Below, piece after piece: positions 53,869-63,198 of a stretch of 64,000 nt of DNA. Position numbers and translations under genes: made by a program. The stretch is from positions 5,642,001 through 5,706,000 of the forward strand of contig NZ_FYEY01000001.1 of the NCBI RefSeq assembly GCF_900187385.1. The letters run 5' to 3'. Below the pieces are notes generated by a model. The model saw nothing but the letters and a program-made list of their open reading frames with translations. It was not told the DNA's origin and did not search any database. The stretch's first letter is position 1. Each line of letters opens with the position of its first letter. This stretch comes from Streptomyces sp. 2114.4 (GTDB lineage: Bacteria > Actinomycetota > Actinomycetes > Streptomycetales > Streptomycetaceae).

Positions 53869-55128
53869 TCACAGGGACGGGTACAGCGGGAACTTCTCCG
53901 CGAGCACGGTGACGCGGGCCTTGAGGGCTTCGGCGTCGTAGGCGGGCTTGAGGGCTTCGGCGATGATGTCGGCGACCTCGCGGAAGTCCTCGGCCTGGAA
54001 GCCGCGGGTGGCCAGCGCGGGGGTGCCGATGCGCAGGCCGGAGGTGACCATCGGGGGCCGCGGGTCGTTGGGGATCGCGTTGCGGTTGACGGTGATGCCG
54101 ACCTCGTGGAGGCGGTCCTCGGCCTGCCGGCCGTCGAGCTCGCTGTCGCGCAGGTCGACGAGGACGAGGTGGACGTCGGTGCCGCCGGACAGGACGGAGA
54201 CGCCGTGCTGCTTGACGTCGTCCTGGACCAGGCGCTCGGCGAGGATCCGGGCGCCGTCGAGGGTGCGCTGCTGGCGCTCCTTGAAGTCGTCGGAGGCGGC
54301 GACCTTGAAGGAGACGGCCTTGGCGGCGATGACGTGCTCCAGGGGCCCGCCCTGCTGGCCGGGGAAGACCGCGGAGTTGATCTTCTTGGCCAGCTCCTGG
54401 GTGGAGAGGATCACGCCGCCGCGGGGGCCACCGAGGGTCTTGTGGGTGGTGGTGGTCACGACGTGGGCGTGCGGCACCGGGTTGGGGTGCAGACCGGCGG
54501 CGACCAGGCCGGCGAAGTGCGCCATGTCGACCATGAGGTAGGCGCCGATCTCGTCGGCGATGCGCCGGAACGCGGCGAAGTCGAGCTGGCGCGGGTAGGC
54601 GGACCAGCCGGCGACGATCAGCTTGGGGCGGTGCTCCTTGGCCAGGCGCTCGACCTCTTCCATGTCGACGAGGTTGGTCTTCTCGTCGACGTGGTAGGGC
54701 ACCACGTTGTAGAGCTTGCCGCTGAAGTTGATCTTCATGCCGTGGGTCAGGTGCCCGCCGTGGGCGAGGTTGAGGCCCAGGATGGTGTCGCCCGGCTTGA
54801 TGAGGGCGAACATGGCGGCGGCGTTGGCCTGGGCGCCGGAGTGCGGCTGGACGTTCGCGGCCTCGGCGCCGAAGAGGGCCTTGATGCGGTCGATGGCGAT
54901 CTGCTCGACGACATCGACGTGCTCGCAGCCGCCGTAGTAGCGGCGCCCGGGGTAGCCCTCGGCGTACTTGTTGGTGAGGACCGAGCCCTGGGCCTCCATG
55001 ACGGCGACGGGGGCGAAGTTCTCCGACGCGATCATTTCGAGGGTGGACTGCTGGCGGTGGAGTTCGGCGTCGACGGCGGCGGCGACATCGGGGTCGAGCT
55101 CGTGGAGGGAGCTGTTCAGAAGCGACAT
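53869..55128 (-). CDS. glyA: Serine hydroxymethyltransferase
   Basis: A 419-residue PLP enzyme interconverting glycine plus methylene-tetrahydrofolate and serine. The PLP lysine is in [11 protein letters not shown]; the N-terminal MIASENF and [15 protein letters not shown] blocks are typical. ATG 55128 has AGGAA nine bases upstream and gives the usual length; an upstream frame is not coding. It follows gcvH by 92 bases, so it is likely under the glycine riboswitch and converts the methylene group released by glycine cleavage into serine. Confidence 0.95.
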   Translation of the reverse strand: MSLLNSSLHELDPDVAAAVDAELHRQQSTLEMIASENFAPVAVMEAQGSVLTNKYAEGYPGRRYYGGCEHVDVVEQIAIDRIKALFGAEAANVQPHSGAQANAAAMFALIKPGDTILGLNLAHGGHLTHGMKINFSGKLYNVVPYHVDEKTNLVDMEEVERLAKEHRPKLIVAGWSAYPRQLDFAAFRRIADEIGAYLMVDMAHFAGLVAAGLHPNPVPHAHVVTTTTHKTLGGPRGGVILSTQELAKKINSAVFPGQQGGPLEHVIAAKAVSFKVAASDDFKERQQRTLDGARILAERLVQDDVKQHGVSVLSGGTDVHLVLVDLRDSELDGRQAEDRLHEVGITVNRNAIPNDPRPPMVTSGLRIGTPALATRGFQAEDFREVADIIAEALKPAYDAEALKARVTVLAEKFPLYPSL

Positions 55129-55220
55129 GAGTCTTCCTGGGGGAGTCAGGGGCGCGAGGGGCCCCCGGACGGAGCCCGGGGGAGCTTCCGCGGGGGCGGT
55201 GGCGGAGGGGAGCCGGCGGC

Positions 55221-55598
55221 TCAGCTCTGGATGAAGGCGGCGTACTCGTCGGCCGAGAGCAGTTCGCCCGGCTCGCCGCTGATCTTCACCTTGAACAGCC
55301 AACCGCCCTCGAACGGGGCGGTGTTCACCAGCGAGGGGTCGTTGACGACGTCCTCGTTGATCTCGGTGATCTCACCGTCGACGGGCGAGTAGAGATCGCT
55401 GACCGACTTGGTCGACTCCAGCTCGCCGCAGGTCTCGCCCGCCGCGACCGTGGCACCGACCTCGGGAAGCTGCACGTAGACGACGTCGCCGAGCGCGTTG
55501 GCCGCGTGCTCGGTGATGCCGACCGTCGAGACGCCTTCCTCGGCGCCCGACAGCCACTCGTGCTCCTTGCTGTAGCGCAGCTGCTGGGGGTTGCTCAT
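55221..55598 (-). CDS. gcvH: Glycine cleavage system H protein
   Basis: A 125-residue lipoyl carrier protein. The lipoylated Lys is in [16 protein letters not shown]. It shuttles the aminomethyl group from the P protein to the T protein; gcvP is not in the window. ATG 55598 has GGAG nine bases upstream. Second gene of the gcvT-gcvH-glyA unit. Confidence 0.95.
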   Translation of the reverse strand: MSNPQQLRYSKEHEWLSGAEEGVSTVGITEHAANALGDVVYVQLPEVGATVAAGETCGELESTKSVSDLYSPVDGEITEINEDVVNDPSLVNTAPFEGGWLFKVKISGEPGELLSADEYAAFIQS

Positions 55599-55722
55599 GG
55601 CTCGATTCTCCTGTACGCGAGGGTGTGGTCGTGAAGGGGGTCGCCCTGGTGACGCCGAGGGGGAGGGTCTTGCACAGTGAAACGCACGGGTGCGCACCGC
55701 TGCCGGGTCCGCCGCGGATGAG

Positions 55723-56853
55723 CTACTGCTTCTGCCGCTTGTAGAACGGCAGAGCGGTGACCTCGTACGGCTCATGGCTTCCACGGATGTCCACGCACAC
55801 ACCCTCGGTGCCCGGTGTGGCGTAGGCGGCGTCGACGTAGGCGATGGCGACCGGCTTGCCGAGGGTGGGGGAGGGGGCCCCGGAGGTGACCTCACCGATG
55901 ACCGTGCCGTCGGCCGTGACGACCGGGTAGCCGGCGCGCGGGACCCGGCGGCCCGTGGCGATCAGGCCGACCAGCTTGCGCGGCGGGTTCGTCTCGGCGC
56001 GCTCGGCGGCCTCCGCCAGCGCGCTGCGGCCGACGAAGTCGCCGTTGTTGGTCGTCTTCTCGAACTTCACGACCCGGCCCAGACCCGCGTCGAACGGGGT
56101 GGTCGCGGTCGTCAGCTCGTGCCCGTACAGCGGCATGCCCGCCTCCAGGCGCAGGGTGTCCCGGCAGGACAGGCCGCAGGGCACCAGACCGGCGCCCTGG
56201 CCGGCCTCGGTCAGCGACTCCCAGAGGGCGACCGCGTCGGCCGGGCGGACGAACAGCTCGAAGCCGTCCTCGCCGGTGTAGCCGGTACGGGCGATCAGCG
56301 CCTCGACGCCGGCGACGGTGCCGGGCAGGCCCGCGTAGTACTTCAGGCCGTCCAGGTCGGCGTCGGTGACCTTCTTGAGGATGCCGGGCGACTCCGGGCC
56401 CTGCACCGCGAGCAGCGCGTAGGCGTCCCGGTCGTCGCGGATCGCGGCGTCGAAGCCGCCCGCCCGCGCGGTCAGCGCGTCCAGTACCACCTGGGCGTTG
56501 GAGGCGTTGGCGACGACCATGTACTCCTGGTCGGCCAGGCGGTAGACGATCAGGTCGTCGAGGATGCCGCCCCCGGCCTCGCAGATCATGGTGTAGCGGG
56601 CGCGGCCGGTCTTGACGCCCCCGATGTTGCCGACCAGCGCATAGTCGAGGAGGTCGGCGGCCTGCGGGCCGGTGACGGTGATCTCGCCCATGTGGGAGAG
56701 GTCGAACAGGCCGGCGCGGGTACGGACGGCGACGTGTTCGTCACGCTCGCTGCTGTAGCGCAGCGGCATGTCCCAGCCGGCGAAGTCGGTCATGGTGGCG
56801 CCGAGCGCGCGATGGGTGGCGTCCAGCGCAGTACGGCGGGGGGCATCAGTCAT
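55723..56853 (-). CDS. gcvT: Glycine cleavage system T protein (aminomethyltransferase)
   Basis: A 376-residue folate-dependent enzyme that releases ammonia from the H-protein-bound aminomethyl group and makes methylene-tetrahydrofolate. Typical blocks: [54 protein letters not shown] 56853 has GGGAG nine bases upstream. The open frame upstream passes through the riboswitch and is not coding. First gene of the unit, directly below the tandem glycine aptamer. Confidence 0.95.
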   Translation of the reverse strand: MTDAPRRTALDATHRALGATMTDFAGWDMPLRYSSERDEHVAVRTRAGLFDLSHMGEITVTGPQAADLLDYALVGNIGGVKTGRARYTMICEAGGGILDDLIVYRLADQEYMVVANASNAQVVLDALTARAGGFDAAIRDDRDAYALLAVQGPESPGILKKVTDADLDGLKYYAGLPGTVAGVEALIARTGYTGEDGFELFVRPADAVALWESLTEAGQGAGLVPCGLSCRDTLRLEAGMPLYGHELTTATTPFDAGLGRVVKFEKTTNNGDFVGRSALAEAAERAETNPPRKLVGLIATGRRVPRAGYPVVTADGTVIGEVTSGAPSPTLGKPVAIAYVDAAYATPGTEGVCVDIRGSHEPYEVTALPFYKRQKQ

Positions 56854-56884
56854 GGTTCTGGGCTCCCAGGCAGGGGTGACAAGA

Positions 56885-57096
56885 CGTTCTCCCCATCTGT
56901 CATCGGAACCTGAGAGGTTCACCGGGATCCCGCGAACGGACCCGGTTTGCACCTTGGGTGGAGCCGCCCCGTGGTCCGGGCTGCGGCTCGCTTTTCAGAT
57001 CTGCCTCGCCTGCGCGGTATAGGGGCCTGAGAGATTCAAGGGAGGACTTGCTCCTTCGGCGCCCCGGCATGGCGGCCGGGGACTCTCCCGCGCGGG
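56885..57096 (-). ncRNA. Tandem glycine riboswitch upstream of gcvT
   Basis: Read on the minus strand, aptamer 1 begins with CGGGAGAGTCC (about 57092), contains GCCGAAGGAGCAA and closes with ATCTCTCAGGC (about 57025). A linker with CAGATCTGAAAAGCG follows. Aptamer 2 contains GGTGAACCTCTCAGGTTCC and GATGACAGATGGGGAGAAC and ends about 56885. These conserved words are diagnostic of the gcvT motif with two cooperative aptamers. Ending 32 bases before gcvT, it should activate expression when glycine is high, probably by freeing the ribosome site. Confidence 0.9.
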
Positions 57097-57319
57097 TTCA
57101 AACGGCCGGTATGGAATTGGCGGTGCACGCATGAGACGAGATGTGCACGTGGCGGCCACATCATTGCACGGGATCGCCGGATAGAGGAGCCCCCACCGCT
57201 GCCCCGTCCATGACGTGGGCAGATCGGACAATAGCCTTGATGGGCATTACCTTTTCTTGACACTCTGCGGGTAGGGGACGGACTCGAACCGGAGCAGAAC
57301 CGGACGGGGAGGACATCGC

Positions 57320-58084
57320 GTGCACAGTGAAGCGGCATCCGGAGCCACTTCAGGCCTCGTGCCTCCGGCCGCCGCGCCCGGAGCCGCCGTGCCCGCGGTG
57401 CCGCCCGCCGCCGTGCCCGCGGTGCCGCCCGCCGCCGGGCCCCGGGCCGGCCGGCCGTCGCGGCCCGTCGTCCGGCCGGGACGTGGCGCCGAAGTCGTGG
57501 ACCTGAGAGGCCGCGGACGGGTGAGAGGCGCCGCCGAGCTGCGCTTCCCGGCCGGTGACCTGGTGGTGGTCTCCGGTCTGCCGGGCAGCGGCAAGAGCAC
57601 CCTGATGCACCGGGTCGTACCGCCGCTGGATGCCCACGGCGCCGTGGTGCACCGCATCGATTCGCAGGACGTCCGCGAGCGCTGGGAACACGGCAGGCTG
57701 CGCCGGCTGCCGTACGCCCTCTACCGGCCGCTGGTCCGGGCCGCCCACTACCTGACGCTGGGCCGTGCGCTGCGCTCGGGGGAGAGTGTGGTGGTGCACG
57801 ACTGCGGCACCCTGGCGTGGGTGCGTGGCTGGCTCGCGCGCTCGGCGGTGCGCGGCGGCCGCGGGCTGCATCTGGTGCTGCTCGATGTGCCGCCCGAGGT
57901 GGCACTGTCCGGCCAGGAGTCGCGGGGGCGCGGGGTGTCGGGGTACGCCTTCGCGCGGCATCGCGGGGCGGTGGGCCGGCTGGTCGGCGCGGCGGAGTCG
58001 GCCCGGCTGCCGAAGGGCTGCGACTCGGCCGTCCTGCTCGACCGCCGGGCGGCGAGCGCCCTGGAGACGGTCAGCTTCGGCTGA
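57320..58084 (+). CDS. P-loop ATPase/kinase-like protein
   Basis: A 254-residue protein. Residues 1-55 are Pro/Ala/Val-rich, partly from a duplicated 24-base unit. Residue 75 on is a P-loop kinase fold: strand DLVVVSGLPGSGKSTLMHRV (Walker A GLPGSGKS), DSQDVRERW, a lid with VVVHDCGTLAWVRGWL, and LLDVPPEVALSGQESRGRG. It resembles the AAA_33 small-molecule or RNA kinase family. Substrate unknown. GTG 57320 has GGGGAGG seven bases upstream. It is the first gene of a plus-strand run with the SseB-like genes. Confidence 0.8.
   Translation: MHSEAASGATSGLVPPAAAPGAAVPAVPPAAVPAVPPAAGPRAGRPSRPVVRPGRGAEVVDLRGRGRVRGAAELRFPAGDLVVVSGLPGSGKSTLMHRVVPPLDAHGAVVHRIDSQDVRERWEHGRLRRLPYALYRPLVRAAHYLTLGRALRSGESVVVHDCGTLAWVRGWLARSAVRGGRGLHLVLLDVPPEVALSGQESRGRGVSGYAFARHRGAVGRLVGAAESARLPKGCDSAVLLDRRAASALETVSFG
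57389..57436. repeat. Two 24-base tandem copies inside the P-loop gene
   Basis: The unit GTGCCCGCGGTGCCGCCCGC plus CGCC occurs at 57389-57412 and 57413-57436 without mismatch and encodes VPAVPPAA twice. Frame is kept; likely length-variable between strains. Confidence 0.8.
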
Positions 58085-58189
58085 CGGCCGCGAGCGGGTG
58101 CACGGCCACCGTGCCCCGAGGGTCCCTCCGCACGCCTTCTCGTCTAGGGTCTTTGGCCAGATGGCGCGGTTTGGAACGGGTGGATACAC

Positions 58190-58987
58190 ATGACATTGCC
58201 GGAGCAGGGGATACCGCAGCTGGCGTGGCCGGCGAACGAGCTCGAAGAGGTGCTGGCCGCGTCGGTCGGGCACCCGGGCGCCGGGGGCCGGATCGTCGAG
58301 GTGCTGGGCCGCAGCAGGGTCTGGGTGCCGCTGCCCAACGGTGGCGGACCGGAGAGCGCGGGTCCCGGTACCCGCGGCCTCGATCTGCCCACCGTCGAGC
58401 TCGACGGCGCGGCCTATGTCCCCGTCTACAGCTCCGAGCAGGAGTTCTTGCGGGTGGTCGGCTCGCATATGTCCTTCACCGTCGCCCCGGCCCGGGAGTT
58501 CGCCCGCGGGCTGCCCCCGAATATGGGCATCGCGGTCAACCCGGACGGTGCGGTCGGCGTCCCGCTGCCGCCTCCCGCGGTGGCCGCATTGTGCCGGGAG
58601 GGGCGTCAGGAGCCGGACGGTCTGCCCAGCGGCGGCCGGGTGCGGCTCTTCGAGCCGGACTGGCAGGACGAACCGGTGGACTTCCTGGCCGCCGCCGGAC
58701 TGGAGTTCTCCGGCGCCGGAATTGTCCTGACTGCCCGGCGTGCCCTGGCGAGTGTCGAGGGCGACACGCCCGCGCTGTTCGTCGGTGTACAGATCGCTGC
58801 CGACCCCGCGGCACTGCACGACGGCACCGCCCGCGAAGCGGTACTGTCAGCCCTCGGACGTGCGCTCGGTGCCGTACCGGTGCCTTGGTCCGTACAGCTC
58901 GTCATGCTCGACCTCGCCCATGGTGACCCGGTCGCCGACTGGATGCTGGAGCGTGTGCGGCCCTTCTACTCTCGGGACCACTCGTAA
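58190..58987 (+). CDS. SseB-family protein (copy 1)
   Basis: A 265-residue soluble protein with two SseB-type halves: PVYSSEQEFLRVVG...REFARGLPPNMGIAVNPDG in the N-terminal half and a C-terminal SseB_C domain (TPALFVGVQIAADPAALHDG ... VPVPWSVQLVMLDLAHGDPVADWMLERVRPFYSRD). The name comes from enhanced serine sensitivity in E. coli; the molecular role is unknown. Its place next to glycine/serine genes is suggestive only. TAGGGT at 58145 may be its -10 box. Confidence 0.85.
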   Translation: MTLPEQGIPQLAWPANELEEVLAASVGHPGAGGRIVEVLGRSRVWVPLPNGGGPESAGPGTRGLDLPTVELDGAAYVPVYSSEQEFLRVVGSHMSFTVAPAREFARGLPPNMGIAVNPDGAVGVPLPPPAVAALCREGRQEPDGLPSGGRVRLFEPDWQDEPVDFLAAAGLEFSGAGIVLTARRALASVEGDTPALFVGVQIAADPAALHDGTAREAVLSALGRALGAVPVPWSVQLVMLDLAHGDPVADWMLERVRPFYSRDHS

Positions 58988-59049
58988 GCTGGACGGATGA
59001 CGGGCGGGCGCACCCATGACGTGCCCTGCGGACAGAAGGGACGGACCAC

Positions 59050-59850
59050 GTGAGCGCGGGTGCGCATCAGGGGCCGGCGGCGGCCGGAGCGCTGGAGCAG
59101 CTGCTCCAGCAGGTCTCGCCCGGCCGTTACGACGCCTATGAGGCACTGCTGCACGCGCTCGCCGCGGGCCAGGTCTGGATGCTGCTGTGGCACGGCCGGG
59201 CCGGTTCGCCCGATGCGCAGTACGGAAACATGGAGGTCGAAGGCCTCGGCTATGCGCCGTGTGTGACCTCGGCGCCCGAACTCGCCGCCTCCGGCTGGAA
59301 CCGCGACCACGAGGTCGTCACCGGCCCGGAGATCGCCGCCTCGCTCTTCCCCGACCGCTGGGGCCTGTGGCTGAATCCGCACGCCCCCGGCGGGGGTATC
59401 GGCATCCCGTGGCTGGATCTGCGCCGTATCGCCGGTGGTCTGGACCGGCTGCCGGCCGGCCCGCTGCGGATCTCGGAACCGGTCATCGACATCCCGCAGT
59501 TCTACGCGCTGCTCGCCCAGAACGCGCACCGGACGCCCGCCGTGCGGTCGCTGCGCCGGGCCTGGGTGCAGCCGGCGCTCGGCGCCCCCTATCTGGCGAT
59601 CGGTCTGGATCTGTACGACACCGGTCAACAAGCGGTGGATTCGGTGCGGTTGATGATCCAGCAGTCGATCGGCGCGGTGCCGGACGGCCTGCCCGTCTCC
59701 ACCGTCGCGATGAACGACGAGTTCGACCCGGTCGGTATGTGGATGCGGGCCTCCACGCGCCCCTTCTTCGACCGTGACGGCTACGCCCAGCCGCCCGGTC
59801 AGCCGGCCCCCGCGCCGTCGTACGGCTACGGCTACCCGCGCCCTTACTGA
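59050..59850 (+). CDS. SseB-family protein (copy 2)
   Basis: A 266-residue relative of the preceding gene, with the same C-terminal pattern (APYLAIGLDLYDTGQQAVDSVRLMIQQ ... VSTVAMNDEFDPVGMWMRASTRPFFDRDG) and a diverged N-terminal half (LLHALAAGQVWMLLWHGRAG). It ends in a Pro/Tyr/Gly-rich tail. GTG 59050 has AAGGGACGG upstream. The two are 62 bases apart and probably co-transcribed; they may form a hetero-oligomer. Confidence 0.85.
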   Translation: MSAGAHQGPAAAGALEQLLQQVSPGRYDAYEALLHALAAGQVWMLLWHGRAGSPDAQYGNMEVEGLGYAPCVTSAPELAASGWNRDHEVVTGPEIAASLFPDRWGLWLNPHAPGGGIGIPWLDLRRIAGGLDRLPAGPLRISEPVIDIPQFYALLAQNAHRTPAVRSLRRAWVQPALGAPYLAIGLDLYDTGQQAVDSVRLMIQQSIGAVPDGLPVSTVAMNDEFDPVGMWMRASTRPFFDRDGYAQPPGQPAPAPSYGYGYPRPY

Positions 59851-60258
59851 CAGTCTGTCTCCGGTGTCCCGGGCGTACCGTCCGGGCGCCGGTCCTGTGG
59901 CGAATTCTCCCTGTATGTCCCGCGGTTGAGGGCCGCTCCCGCGGGTGATCGTCCCGCTCAGCCCGAACTGTTGTCCGTATAACGGAAAGCGGTGAAGGAC
60001 ATCACAGTTGCGCATCCTTTCCCTGTCAGGACTGGTGACTGATCGAGAAAGGGATGAAGACTCCGGAAACAACGGACCTCGGTCCTTTGTACGAGCGTCA
60101 TCCCACGGCGTCGCGTAAGCCTGAGAACTTCCATAGTGCGAACTTCCGCGATGCCCGCAGGACTTGCTGCACCGAACTTGCACCAGTGATGAGAACCAGG
60201 CCGCAACCCGCGGCGGGCAGGGGCCGGCCACCGTCGGCCGAGAGGGGTCAAAGGCACT
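59851..60258. other. Promoter region of the oligopeptide transporter
   Basis: About 410 bases without a gene, less GC-rich at 59965-60180. CCGTATAACGG (59973-59983) is a small palindrome containing a -10-like TATAAC; a similar CGTATAACGGA occurs at 15259-15269. GGATGAAGACTCCGG follows. No ribosome-proximal regulatory RNA was recognised. Confidence 0.45.
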
Positions 60259-61257
60259 GTGACCGCACCGATCGAGACCACCGGGGCGGCTGCTGAGGCG
60301 CAGCCGGAAGCGGTGCTGAAGGGCGTCGAGGCAAAGCGGATCGAGGGGCGTTCGCTCGGCCAGATCGCATGGCTGCGCTTTCGGCGGGACAAGGTCGCGG
60401 TGGCCGGTGCCATCGTTGTCATCCTGCTCATCGCCGTCGCCGCGCTCTCCCGTCCGATCCAGGCCCTGCTGGGGCTGGACCCGAACAATCCCAACCAGTC
60501 GCTGATCGACCCCAACACCACGCTCCCCAAGGGCGAACTCGGCGGCATGAGCGGCGACCACCCCCTGGGCGTGGACCCGAAGTTCGGCCGTGATCTGCTC
60601 GCCCGGATCCTGGAGGGCTCCTGGGTGTCGCTGATCGTGGCGTTCGGCGCGACGCTGCTGTCGGTCGCCATCGGCACCGTGCTCGGTGTGGTCGCCGGCT
60701 TCTACCGCGGGCGGGTGGACGCCTTCATCAGCCGGATGATGGACGTCTTCCTGGCCTTCCCGCTGCTGCTGTTCGCCATCGCGATCTCCGCCTCGCTGCA
60801 GGGCGGTGCCTTCGGCATGGAGGGCCTGCCGCTGCACATCTCCGTGCTGATCTTCGTCATCGGCTTCTTCAACTGGCCGTACATGGGGCGGATCGTGCGC
60901 GCGCAGACCCTGTCGCTGCGCGAGCGGGAGTTCGTGGACGCCGCCCGCGGCATGGGTGCGCGCGGGCCGTTCATTCTCTTCCGGGAGCTGCTGCCCAACC
61001 TGGTGGGGCCGATCATCGTCTACTCGACGCTGCTGATCCCCTCCAACATCCTCTTCGAAGCGGCCCTGAGCTTCCTGGGCGTCGGCATCCAGCCGCCCCA
61101 GGCGTCCTGGGGCGGCATGCTCAACCAGGCGGTCAAGTACTACGAGGTCGACCCCCAGTACATGATCGTCCCCGGCCTCGCGATCTTCGTCACCGTGCTG
61201 GCGTTCAACCTGCTCGGTGACGGACTGAGGGACGCGCTGGACCCGCGCAGCCGCTGA
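60259..61257 (+). CDS. Oligopeptide ABC transporter permease (DppC/OppC type)
   Basis: A 332-residue inner-membrane permease. A 40-residue cytoplasmic start is followed by six helices; the OppC_N segment (RRDKVAVAGAIVVILLIAVAAL) and the EAA loop EFVDAARGMGARGPFILFRELLPN, which docks the ATPase, are typical. GTG 60259 has an AAAGG element upstream. The C-type permease comes before the binding protein, an order also found in the S. coelicolor SCO5476-5480 cluster as I recall. Confidence 0.92.
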   Translation: MTAPIETTGAAAEAQPEAVLKGVEAKRIEGRSLGQIAWLRFRRDKVAVAGAIVVILLIAVAALSRPIQALLGLDPNNPNQSLIDPNTTLPKGELGGMSGDHPLGVDPKFGRDLLARILEGSWVSLIVAFGATLLSVAIGTVLGVVAGFYRGRVDAFISRMMDVFLAFPLLLFAIAISASLQGGAFGMEGLPLHISVLIFVIGFFNWPYMGRIVRAQTLSLREREFVDAARGMGARGPFILFRELLPNLVGPIIVYSTLLIPSNILFEAALSFLGVGIQPPQASWGGMLNQAVKYYEVDPQYMIVPGLAIFVTVLAFNLLGDGLRDALDPRSR

Positions 61258-61367
61258 CGGCCGCACCGGGCACCCGCTCCGACGCCCCCAACTGCACCAC
61301 TGCGTTTCCGCGTTACTGCGTTTTGAGGTTTGACCTTTCTCGACGAACGAAGGGGACACCGACCATC

Positions 61368-63119
61368 ATGCGAAGGTCAGTTCCGGTCGCGGCTGTCGCG
61401 GCCATCACCAGTGCGGGCCTTTTGCTGGCCGGCTGCAGCGGGGGCAAGGGCTCCTCGGAAGGCTCGGGCGAGGCGAACGCCGCCACCAAGGGCATCGTCA
61501 ACGCCTCGGACGCGAAGGGCGGCACGGTCACCTACGCGATCAGCGACGCCCCCGAGTCGTTCGACCCGGGCAACACCTACTACGCCTTCATCTACAACTT
61601 CAGCCGGCTCTACGCGCGCCCGCTGACCACCTTCAAGCCGGGCCCCGGCGCCAAGGGCAACGAGCTGACCCCGGACCTCGCCGAGTCGATGGGCAAGCCC
61701 AGTGACGGCGGCAAGACCTGGACGTACAAGCTCCGCAAGGGCGTCAAGTACGACGACGGCTCCACGGTCACCTCGCAGGACGTCAAGTACGCCGTCGAGC
61801 GCAGCAACTTCGCGCGTGACACCCTCTCGCTGGGCCCGAACTACTTCCAGCAGTTCCTCAAGGACAACGACGGCGGCTACAAGGGTCCCTACAAGGACAA
61901 GAGCAAGGCCGGTCTGAAGTCCATCGAGACCCCGGACGACCAGACGATCGTCTTCCACCTCAAGCGGCCGTTCGCCGAGTTCGACTACCTGGTGAGCGCC
62001 CCGCAGACCGCCCCGGTCCCGCAGGCCAAGGACAAGGGCGCGGACTACACCAAGTCCGTGCTGTCCACCGGCTCGTACAAGTTCGAGAGCTACCAGGAGG
62101 GCAAGAAGCTCACCCTGGTCCGCAACCCGCAGTGGTCCGCGAAGACGGACCCGCTGCGCAAGCAGCTGCCGGACAAGATCGTCCTGAACCTGAAGGTCGC
62201 CCAGTCGACCATCGACAAGGACCTCCAGTCCGGAAACACCCTGGTGGACCTGGCCGGCCGCGGTGTCGACGGGCAGACACAGGCCCAGCTCCTGACGGAC
62301 CCCAAGGAGAAGGGCAACACCGACAACACCCTGGGGCAGCGCCTCGTCTACACGGCGCTGAACACCAAGGTGAAGCCGTTCGACAACATCGAGTGCCGCA
62401 AGGCCGTCGAGTACGCCATCGACAAGAAGGCCGTACAGACCTCCCTCGGCGGCCCGATCCGCGGTGAGCTGGCCTCCACGGTCCTGCCGACCGACATCGA
62501 CGGCTACCAGAAGTACGACCTGTACCCGCAGAAGTACGACGGCGACAAGCTGGACCTGGCCGAGGCCAAGAAGCACTGGGCGAAGTGCGGCGCCGGCAAG
62601 ACCACGACCACGATCCTGGCCCGCAACGACCGCCAGGACGAGGTCGACGCGGCCACCTCGGTCATCGACTCGCTGAAGAAGATCGGCGTCACCGCCAAGA
62701 TCCAGTCGTACCCGACCAGCAAGTACTTCTCGGACTACGCCGGTGTGCCGAAGTTCAACAAGAAGAACAACGTCGGCCTGATCATGATGCAGTGGGGCTC
62801 GGACTTCCCGACCGGCTACGGCTACCTGCAGCAGATCCTGAACGGCAAGGCGATCAGCCAGTCCGGTAACACCAACCTCTCGGAGCTGGACGACCCGGAG
62901 ATCAACAAGCTGCTCGACTCCGCCATCGCCAACACCGACAAGGCGGCCCGCGAGAAGGCGTACGCCGAGATCGACAAGAAGACGATGGAGCAGGCGGCGA
63001 TCGTTCCGCTCACCTACTTCAAGGTCCTGATGTACCGCTCGCCCAAGGCCACCAACCTGGTGTCCACCTCGGCCTTCAGCGGTCAGTACGACTACCTCAA
63101 CGTCGGCGTCAAGAAGTAG
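61368..63119 (+). CDS. Oligopeptide-binding lipoprotein (SBP_bac_5)
   Basis: A 583-residue extracellular solute-binding protein of peptide transporters. Signal peptide with lipobox LLAGC (about residues 17-21) anchors it. The family-5 fold is clear: GGTVTYAISDAPESFDPGNTYY, TYKLRKGVKYDDGSTVTSQDVKYAVERS, and the C-terminal YAEIDKKTMEQAAIVPLTY. ATG 61368 is the start that gives a compact signal; AAGGGG lies rather far upstream (14 bases). Highly Lys-rich with strong codon bias, suggesting high expression. Confidence 0.93.
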   Translation: MRRSVPVAAVAAITSAGLLLAGCSGGKGSSEGSGEANAATKGIVNASDAKGGTVTYAISDAPESFDPGNTYYAFIYNFSRLYARPLTTFKPGPGAKGNELTPDLAESMGKPSDGGKTWTYKLRKGVKYDDGSTVTSQDVKYAVERSNFARDTLSLGPNYFQQFLKDNDGGYKGPYKDKSKAGLKSIETPDDQTIVFHLKRPFAEFDYLVSAPQTAPVPQAKDKGADYTKSVLSTGSYKFESYQEGKKLTLVRNPQWSAKTDPLRKQLPDKIVLNLKVAQSTIDKDLQSGNTLVDLAGRGVDGQTQAQLLTDPKEKGNTDNTLGQRLVYTALNTKVKPFDNIECRKAVEYAIDKKAVQTSLGGPIRGELASTVLPTDIDGYQKYDLYPQKYDGDKLDLAEAKKHWAKCGAGKTTTTILARNDRQDEVDAATSVIDSLKKIGVTAKIQSYPTSKYFSDYAGVPKFNKKNNVGLIMMQWGSDFPTGYGYLQQILNGKAISQSGNTNLSELDDPEINKLLDSAIANTDKAAREKAYAEIDKKTMEQAAIVPLTYFKVLMYRSPKATNLVSTSAFSGQYDYLNVGVKK

Positions 63120-63151
63120 CAGCCCTGGAAGGCAGGTGAAGGCATTGGTGT

Positions 63152-63180
63152 CCGCGGGCCGGTGGTGAACCGGCCCGCGG
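63152..63180 (+). promoter_or_regulatory. Intercistronic hairpin between binding protein and permease
   Basis: A perfect 12-bp stem CCGCGGGCCGGT (63152-63163) with ACCGGCCCGCGG (63169-63180), five-base loop. Hairpins after binding-protein genes usually stabilise that message and reduce read-through, so more binding protein than permease is made. Confidence 0.65.
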
Positions 63181-63198
63181 CGCCGACGCCGCATCCCC

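Noticed and set aside
53485-55392. Plus-strand long frame opposite glyA
   Set aside because: Antisense shadow with Gly/Val/Asp bias; glyA is unambiguous on the other strand.
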